A stretch of 64,000 nucleotides of DNA, from the NCBI GenBank assembly GCA_903848465.1, contig CAINGK010000184.1, forward strand, positions 62,001 to 126,000, given 5' to 3'. Made by a program: the position numbers and the translations under genes. Numbering within the stretch: position 1 is the stretch's first letter; every line of letters begins with the position of its first letter. This document shows, in pieces, positions 47,901 through 56,900 of this stretch. Under the pieces are notes generated by a model. It saw only the letters and a program-made list of their open reading frames with translations, was not told where the DNA came from and ran no database searches. The stretch is from an uncultured Verrucomicrobiota bacterium (lineage in GTDB: Bacteria; Verrucomicrobiota; Verrucomicrobiia; Verrucomicrobiales; Verrucomicrobiaceae).

Positions 47901-50900
47901 TTGGGAGTCGCCAGAATCCAAGTGCTTGAATTGACCCAAGTGCCTCCCGTGTAGGTGTTGTTGCCAGAAATCGTGGTACCCGCCAGCCCTGCCGTGGAAA
48001 TGTTGCCATCCAGCACCAGGGAAACAGCACCGCCTGCCCCTGGAGTGGCGACGCCAGTCCCATTGTTGGTAATGTTGGCTGAAATCGAGGACAAGCGGCT
48101 CGTGCCACCATAGGGCACCACGTGGATATAAAGATCTGCCGCCGAACCCGAGGTGCCGCTGGTCAGATTGCCATTCGTCAGCGCCAGCGTGGTGGCAATG
48201 GTGCTGGTGTAAGTGCTGGCGAGCGGAGTGACGGAAATATTGGAGTCTGCATTGGCCAGCAATGTAATGGTGGTGCCATTGATCGCTGTAACGCTGCTGC
48301 TCATAAAGGTGGAACCCACCACCAGAGATGCCGGAACCGTAAGAACTGTCACCGTAGCGCTGGCGGTCGAGCTGGAAAGCACACTGACGGTTCCCGGATT
48401 GTTGTTGGGATCGGTATAACTGACCACGACCGGATTGGCGGACACGCTTGCATTCGCATTCGCAGAGAGGGTCACGGTATTACCGCTGATCCCCGTCACC
48501 GTAGCGCCAAGGAATCCCGTCGAGCCAACCGTCAAGGTGGCTGGCACAGCAGTGAGGGTGACTGTCGGGCTGGTAGTCGAACTGCTCAGCACCGAGGCGG
48601 TACCCGTGTTGTCAGACGTCGGCGAGAAAATCAGCCCGCCTCCGGCCAGGGTGAGCGTGTGACCATTGAGATTGACGGTGTTCGAGCCGCTGGAATTAAG
48701 CACCAGACTGTTAAAGGTTCGGTCGCTCTGCAGGGCTTGTGGCAGCGTTAAAGTAGGATTCGCAGCGGTCAGGGGCTGGCTGATGGTGAACTGAACCCCG
48801 TTGGTGATGGCCGTGACCGTAGAACCTGCTGGAACTCCTACCCCGGTCACCGAATCCCCCACGGACATGCCTGCGGTGCTTGCCACGGTCAGTAGATTGC
48901 CGCCGACTGCCCCAGTGGAAGCCACTGCTGCCAGAGTCAGCCGGATGTTATCACTTGTGCCACCGCTGTTCAGTCCGTTGGTGGAATAGCCAGCAAAGCC
49001 GACCTGATTCAGCGCGCCAATGCCACCGACCTGCCCTGGAGTGCCGTTAATGTAACTGGCAAACTCACGGTCTTCAATCGCCCAGCCCGTCTGTCCACTG
49101 GCGTTCGCAATGAGATTGTTCACCAGCGTGGGCGCGGTGGTAAAGAACACACGGCTATTGCTGCCGATCAGCCCAGTCACACTTTTGAACATCAGCGTGG
49201 CCTTGGAACCCGCCGCCTGGGTCAGGCTGGAAAAAGTCAGATCGCTCGAATTGATATTCACCCCGTTCAAACTGCTCTCAATGATGTTTTGACCTTGAGC
49301 AACGGTCACTGCACCAAAGGATTCGACAGTCGCCGTAGCCTGCCGGTTGCGGAATTGCAGCATGCCCCCGCGCATGGTGATGGGAGCCGTCGGATTGACG
49401 CGGGTGTTGATGTTCTGACCAAGCAGCGAGCCATTCTGGATCAGCAAATTGGAATAGTTGATTTCGATCGCGTTGGTATTCAACAGCGTCGCTGAATCCG
49501 TCATCTGCAAGCGTCCCCCGTAGAGCAGTGTCGGCCCCGTATAGCTTTGGGCGGTGTAAAGATTCCAGTCATTGCTGCCAGAGCCGTTGACCGCACGCAC
49601 CACGGCCACATTGCCGTTGATCTGGCCGGCCCAGTTCACGTTGGCGTTGCCGAGAACAAGAGTGGCCTGGGCGGCAGCACTATTGGTCACCGTGCCGCCA
49701 TTGCCCGCGACAAAGGTGCTGCCATCATTGCGGAGACGGTTGGCAAAGAACACACTGCCATTGAGATCCAGCGTGCCACCGTTGTTGATGGAAAGATCGT
49801 TGTTGTAGAGAATGGAACGACCGCCGGAGTCCAACATCAGGGTGCCTTGATCAATGATGGTGGCCCCCGAGTAGTTGTCGATGGGTGCCAAAGATAGCGT
49901 GCCCGCGCCCGATTTGGTCAGGCCACCGCTAGTGCCAGCGATGGCACTGCTGAGACTCAAGGTGCCGGAAGGATTGGTCACAAACACGATCAATTCCCGG
50001 TTGCTGGTCGTCGAAAGCTGCCCGCCGGAGATGCTGGCGGAAACCGCCGTGTCAAGGATACCACCACTATCAATCGTCAGCGTTTGCGGCGATGCGATTG
50101 TCACGTTGCCGCCGGTGCCCAGAGTCAGTGAGTTGATAGTCCTCGGCACAAACAGCGAGGCCGCACTGGTCAGCGACACATTCGTCAGAGTGGTGAGCGT
50201 GGTGGAGATTTCAGAGCCGCTCAACGCACGCAGGATGCCGGTGCCCGTGACGGTCCCTCCGGCGATCGAGTCGGCCGTGGCAAAGGAAAGTCCGGTGCCC
50301 GTGGTGCTAGTGTCCACCAGCGCCCAGGGGACGATGCTCTTAGTGGTGGTGCCCGTTCCACCAGTCTGGCCGACGAAGGTCAACCCCGTCGTCGTCGATG
50401 GGCCGACCACCACGGCGGTGTTGGCCGCAGCAGCACTACCCAGATTGGTGCCGCGGAACAGCACGGTGCCCCCAGCGCTGCGAGCCACCGTAGTACTCAG
50501 TCCCAGGGTCAGGGTGAGCGGCTGCGCGGCGTTGGGAGTCAACGTCAACACACTGTTGCCGGCACCAAAGGTGGTGGCTCCGAGTTGTTCGGTCGTCGCC
50601 GCACTGGCGTTGCCCGTGATGTTCAAAGTGCCGCCAAAGGAGGTCAGCGGGCGGGTGGCCAGCCGGTTATTGACGTTGGTGGCTGTGTTATCCAAAGAGA
50701 GAACTGCCCCGGGGCTGATGGTGATCAAGTTCGCTGCGGATGAGTCCGAAGCGGTCAACGTGATGCCCGTGCCAGTGCCCGTTGCATTCGCGCTGATGGT
50801 GAATTGCGTGCTGCTGCTGACATTGCTGATGGTGGCACCGGCGGGAATATTGGTGCCAGAGATGGCCATTCCCGGAGCAAGTCCATAAGTTGAGCTGACA

Positions 50901-53900
50901 GTGACTATGTTGCTGCCACTTGTTGTCGCACCGCCAGCCAGCCCGACTGCAAGCGTGAGATTGTTGCCAGTGCCTGTTGCATTCGTACTGAGAGTGAATT
51001 GCGTGGCACTGATGATATTGCTGATGGTGGCCCCTGCCGGGATGTTGGTGCCGGTAACGACCATCCCAGGAACAAGTCCAATCGTCGAGCTAACAGAGAC
51101 TACACTGCTGCCACTAGTGGTCGTACTACCAGCCACCGAACTCACGCTTGCACCACTGGCCAAGGATCCAGAAGCATTCAGGAGAAGCGTTCCGGAACTG
51201 AGCATGACCGCCGTACTGTTGGCAGCCACTCCATAGGTCGTGAAGGCGCTGGTGCCGTTCACAAAGCTGGAGGCCAACGCCGTCGAAGGCAGCGTGATGG
51301 TGAAATAGCTGCCGTTGACGCTTTTGATCGTGGCACCGGCTGGAATATTGGAATTGTTGATGATACTATTATTGGACAGGCCCAGCGTACTGTTCACCAC
51401 CCCAAGGTTTTCAGCAAAAACGGCATTCGCAGTGCCGGTTGCGGTAGCATTTGCCGAAAGCGTAAACTGAGTCGCATTAGTCACGCTCGCCACGGTGGCA
51501 CCGACAGGAATGTTGGCACCCACGACAGGCATGCCCACATAAAAGCCACTGGTGCTCGCCACGGTCGCAGCATTGCTGTTGATCGTTGTGGTCACACTGG
51601 TTGTATTTAGAGCACCAAAAATGGTCGTAGCGGACGAACTCGTTGTTTTGGCAGCACTAGACAAAGTGAAATGGGTCGCATCCTGAATGCTGGCGACGGT
51701 TAAATTGTTGCCGTAAACGGTTGATAAACCACTGACTGGCATGCCCACAAACAGGCTTGTGGTGGAACCCGAATTCAAAGTGACAGATGTGCCGTTGACT
51801 ATAGCCGTGGTAGCAAAGGCTTTGTAGGTGGACGTGGAAACCGTCGGTTGGAATACGTTGGTGGTGAAATTCCAGGTACCGGTGCCGACCTTGGTAAAGG
51901 TCTCCGCACCAGGATTCGAACCTATATTGACCAGCGAAGATGATAATGTTCCCACACCGCTGCCGGAGGCCGATAGATAAAGATTGCCACCCGAGCCTGA
52001 TGTGTAACGCACGCCGCCAGCAAGATTCAACTGACTGCCGGAATCAACTCCCGCAATCAGCGTGCTGCCACTGCCGCTGTTCAAAAATACCGCGCCGTTA
52101 ACCGTGTTGGTCCCAGCACCCGCCAAGCTGTGGATCATGCCATTGGCATTCACCCCCGAGGCACTGAGGTTGCCCGTTAACTGAAAGTTTTCAGAGATGG
52201 TCAAGCCGCTGGAGCCTCCATTGAGCGCCACTTCCGCCCCCACTGCTGCCACAAAAGTATCCGCTGTCCCCGTGCCAAACGCACCAGCATTGTCGATGAG
52301 CAGCGTTCCTTGGTTCACGTTCAAAGTCCCGTTCCAACCAGTCTCTGCCTGGGTCAGCTCCAAGGTACCCATGTCATTCTTGTAGAGCGCGTTGGCGGCG
52401 TTGCCCCAGGTAAACGCGCTGTTGAGGGTTAGTTTATTCCCGTTGCTGACCTCAATGGCGTTGCTGGCCTGCTGGAGTACAATAGTACGTGAAGTGCCGA
52501 AGGTGCCCGTGGCCCGCAGTCCTACCCCAGTCGTGGCATTGGCATTGAGCCAGATTTGATTGGCCGCATTGCCCATCGCGCCATCATTGGCCACAGCGAG
52601 CACCCCAGCCGTGATATTGATCACCGGCGTGACCGACAGCGTTGCATTGGTCGCCGTCAGATTGCCGCCAGTGAGCGTGGCCTGATTCAAGTTCAATGTT
52701 GGATTCGCTACGGTCACATTTTGACTGATGGTGACCTGATTCAAAGTGTACGACGACAGACTGGCGGTGAGGTTCTGACTGAGCGTGGCCAGATTCAAGT
52801 TCAGCGTTGGATTCGCCGTTGTCACACTTTGACTGAGCGTCACCAGATTCAAGGTATACGACGACGCATTGGCTGTGAGGTTCTGACTGAGCGTGGCTTG
52901 ATTCAAGTTCAGGGTTGGATTCGCCGTTGTCACACTTTGACTGAGCTTGACCTGATCCAAGGTGTAGGACGTCGCACTGGCAGTGAGGTTCTGACTGAGG
53001 GTGGCTTGATTCAAGTTCAGGGTTGGATTCGCCGCTGTCACATTTTGACTGAGCGTGACCTGATCCAAGGTGTACGACGTCGCATTGGCAGTGAGGTTCT
53101 GATTGAGGGTGAACTTATGATTAACCGTGTCGATTGAGGCAATCACCGCCCCAGTGGGGATACCCGTTCCAGAGACTGGCATGCCCACCGCCAAACCTGC
53201 GACACTGCCACTGGTAGGGGTTAGTGAGGCGTTGCCACTGGTGCCGGTGGCGGTGTAACTCGTTGCGTTCAGCGCTGCCACCGTGGCCCCGGTGGGAATG
53301 CCCGTTCCAGTGACTGGCGTACCAATCGCCAAGTTGGCGTAACCAGCAGCGGTCGTGGTGAGCAGATTGCTCCCCGTGTTCGCCTCTGTGGTGTAGCTCG
53401 GTGTGCTCAGCGCTGTCACCGTTGCCCCGGCGGGAATGCCCACGCCAGAAACCGGCATGCCAATCACTAGGTTGGCGTAGTTGGCAGCGGTCGTGGTGAT
53501 AAAATTGCTGCCAGAGTTGGCCGCAGCGGTGTAACTCGTTGCGTTCAGCGCTGCCACCGTGGCCCCGGTGGGAATGCCCACCCCAGTGACTGGCGTACCA
53601 ATCGCTAAGTTGGCGTAACCAGCAGCGCTCGTGTAAAGCAGAGTGCTCCCCGAATTCGCCTCTGTCGTGTAGCTCGGTGTGCTCAGCGCTGTCACGGTTG
53701 CCCCGGCGGGAATGCCCGCGCCAGAGACCGGCATGCCAATCACAAGGTTGGCGTAGTTGGCAGCGGTCGTGGTGAACAGATTGCTGCCAGCGTTCGCCGC
53801 AGCGGTGTAACTCGTTGCGTTCAGCGCTGCCACCGTGGCCCCGGTGGGAATGCCCGCTCCAGTGACTGGCGTACCAATCGCCATGTTGGCGTAACCAGCA

Positions 53901-56900
53901 GCGCTCGTGTAAAGCAGATTGCTCCCCGAATTCGCCTCTGTGGTGTAGCTCGGTGTGCTCAGCGCTGTCACGGTTGCCCCGATGGGAATGCCCACCCCAG
54001 TGATCGGCATCCCAACCGCCAGGTTGGCGTAGTTGGCAGCGGTCGTGGTGAACAGATTGCTCCCCGAATTCGCCGAAGCAGTGTAGCTCGGTGTGCTCAG
54101 CGCTGACACCGTTGCCCCGACGGGAATGCCAGTCCCATAAACCTGAATACCAACCGCCAGATTAGCGTAGCCAGCAGCAGTCGTGGTGAGCAGATTGCTC
54201 CCCGTGTTCGCCTCTGTGATGAAGGTTGCGACATTCATTGCGCCAATCGTGGCCCCGAGTGGCACGCCCGTCCCGGAAACCGCTTGGCCCACCAATAGGT
54301 TGTTAAAATAGGTCACATTCAGCGTCAGCGTGTTGGTGCCGGAGGCACCGTAAGTGGTCAGGCTCTGAGTGGCACCAAAACTGTTCGAAGCATTCCCCAG
54401 CGCGAGGGTGCCATTGCCGACCTTGATCAGATTGTCGCCGCCTGAGACCACCCCTGTCAGCGTCATCCCTGCCACGGCATTGGAATTGGTCGCAGTGGCG
54501 ACGGTGAATGTGGGCGTGGCCGAAAGCGTCGTGGCACCGGTCACTTCCAATCCATACCCATCCGTGTTGGTCACGGTCAGAGTGGTATTGCTTGCAACAG
54601 TCGAATTGATCACCAGTGAGCTGATCTGGGCAGTTTTGTTGGCCGCCAGGGTGAACAGCGGCGACTGAGCGTTGCCAAGACGATCCACGACAATGGTGCT
54701 GTTGGCATTGATGGTCAGGGCATCGTTGAAAGTCAGGTTTTCCCGGCCTCCTGTGCCATAATTGGTGCCGGTAGAACTGCCGTCCGAAAGCAGCGATAGC
54801 GTGTTGCCGGAAAGCGCGAGAGATTTACCCGTCAAGGCATTCACACCTTCCACCCGCAGTCCCATATTGGGCGCAAGCGAGACCGTACCCAGGAACCCAG
54901 TGTTGTCACCACGCAGGGCCACAGTGCCTAGTGCCACCAAGGAATTGCCAGTCTGCTGCGGCGTGCCAGAGGTCGCAGCAGTGGCAGCGACCGTCGTAAC
55001 GGCATTAACAATCGTGGATTTTAAAATCAGAGCGGTGGTCGCGTTGCCAGTGATATTGCCCCCGATCGCCAGCGTAGCACCGGGGTCGGTTGACGCTGCA
55101 GTTGCGGATGTTTGACCACCGGCAATGGCGTCCAGGGTCAAGGTGGTATTTGGCGACAATGCGATGCCATTGGTGGAACTTCCCAGAGTGGTGGTAGCCG
55201 CATTGACCACGGATTGGATGGTCGAACTGCTGGTAATGCTGACCGCATTGTTGAATGTCGGCCCCAGCCCTGCGGCAGTGGCCCCTTTGGAGTCAAGCAC
55301 CAGGTTGCCACCCGTCAGGACAATGCTGGCAGATCCAATCGGATCAAAGGCACCGGCAGCCGTACTGCCCGTCAAAACCACCGTGGGAGGCGCACCGGTG
55401 GTAGGGGTAAAGGTCAGCGAGGTGCTGGTCAAAGAAGTGGTGGCCGCATTACTCAACGTGACCACGTTATTGGCAGCGATAGCAGTGATCACCGTGCCAG
55501 CGGGAATGCCCGACCCGCTCACGCCCATGCCGACCGACAGGGTGGAGGTGCTGCTGGGGATTATCGTGGTGCTGCTGCTAGTTTTGGCAGTCACCACCTG
55601 GGGAGTAGTGCCGTCCGCAGTGATGGTTGTCGTGGCCAGCAGGGAATTGGCACTGGTGGTTTGATTGAAGTACAACCGCCCCATACCGATTTTTTTAATG
55701 TTCATGGTATTCCCGCCGTCAGACACCACCCCGTCGAATGCCACATTGGCATCTGAGGCAATCGTCACCGTGCCCGCCGTGCCACTGCCAAACAACGTCG
55801 GCGATCCAGTGGTTCCACCAAAATGCACGGTTTGTCCAAACCCAGGATCGTTGCCCGTAATCACAGCGCCATTGGTGTCCACGGAGAGGACCGAAAGCGT
55901 TGTCCCGGTGGTCATGGTCAGCGCCCCGAGCTGGGCAGAAGTGAACCCCCCACCCTGCAGGCTGATGCTGGCATTGCCCGTCAGATTGATCGCGTTGCCC
56001 ATCTGAAGGGCATTGCTAAAACCACTGGCAGTGTTGATCTCTGCCTGATAAAAATTATTACTGGAGTCCAATGTCACGCGCTGGCCGATTAATCCACTAC
56101 TTCCAGCTCCAAGGGTATCTGGACCTGCATAACCCAAATTGAGAGCTGCACCACCGGTGGCTTGAACATAATCCACCACGACATCGTGAAAACCTGCCGA
56201 CAGATGAATGACCGCACTGGATAGGTCTAGAGAACCTTTGCCGCCATCGTTGTTCAGAACCAGAACACCATCAACGTACACACGGCTGGCGTCATCGGAG
56301 CTGGCAAAGAAGGTATAGCCCCCGGCATGATCAATTTGGAGTTTGCCCCCCCATTGGATGGCATAGTTGGTGGCAGTCTGCGTCACACCATTGATATCCG
56401 TATATTGGATGGCTGATGAGGCGCTGCCATCCAGACCTGGGATGAGTGCGGAGGCACTGATATTTTGGACCGCATTGGAGGAAAGTGTTGGACTGCCAGT
56501 TGAAGTGAGCGCAGCGGGCGGAGTGATCGTCAGAGCGGCAGCAGAAAGGGTGAGACTTTGATTTACCGAGAACTGAGTACCGCTGTCCACGGAAGCCACC
56601 ACGGTGTTGGCTGGAACACCCACCCCCGTCACCGTCTCCCCCGCATACAAGCCGACGGTCGTTGCGGTGGCGATAGCTGTGCTACTGCCGCTGGTGCTGG
56701 CAACGACTTTCGTCGTCGGCAAGGTGGCACCGGTGGCCGTTTGCGAGAAGTCCACCCGGCTGCTGTCACTCGTGCCACTCGTGGTAAATACACGGCCCGA
56801 GTAACCAAGAGTTGTGGTGGTTTTACCAGTAATTTGCAACTGAGTGTTGGCCCCGAGTGTGACTTGATTGGTTCCCAGCGGATTGACATCTGGCAAAGTG

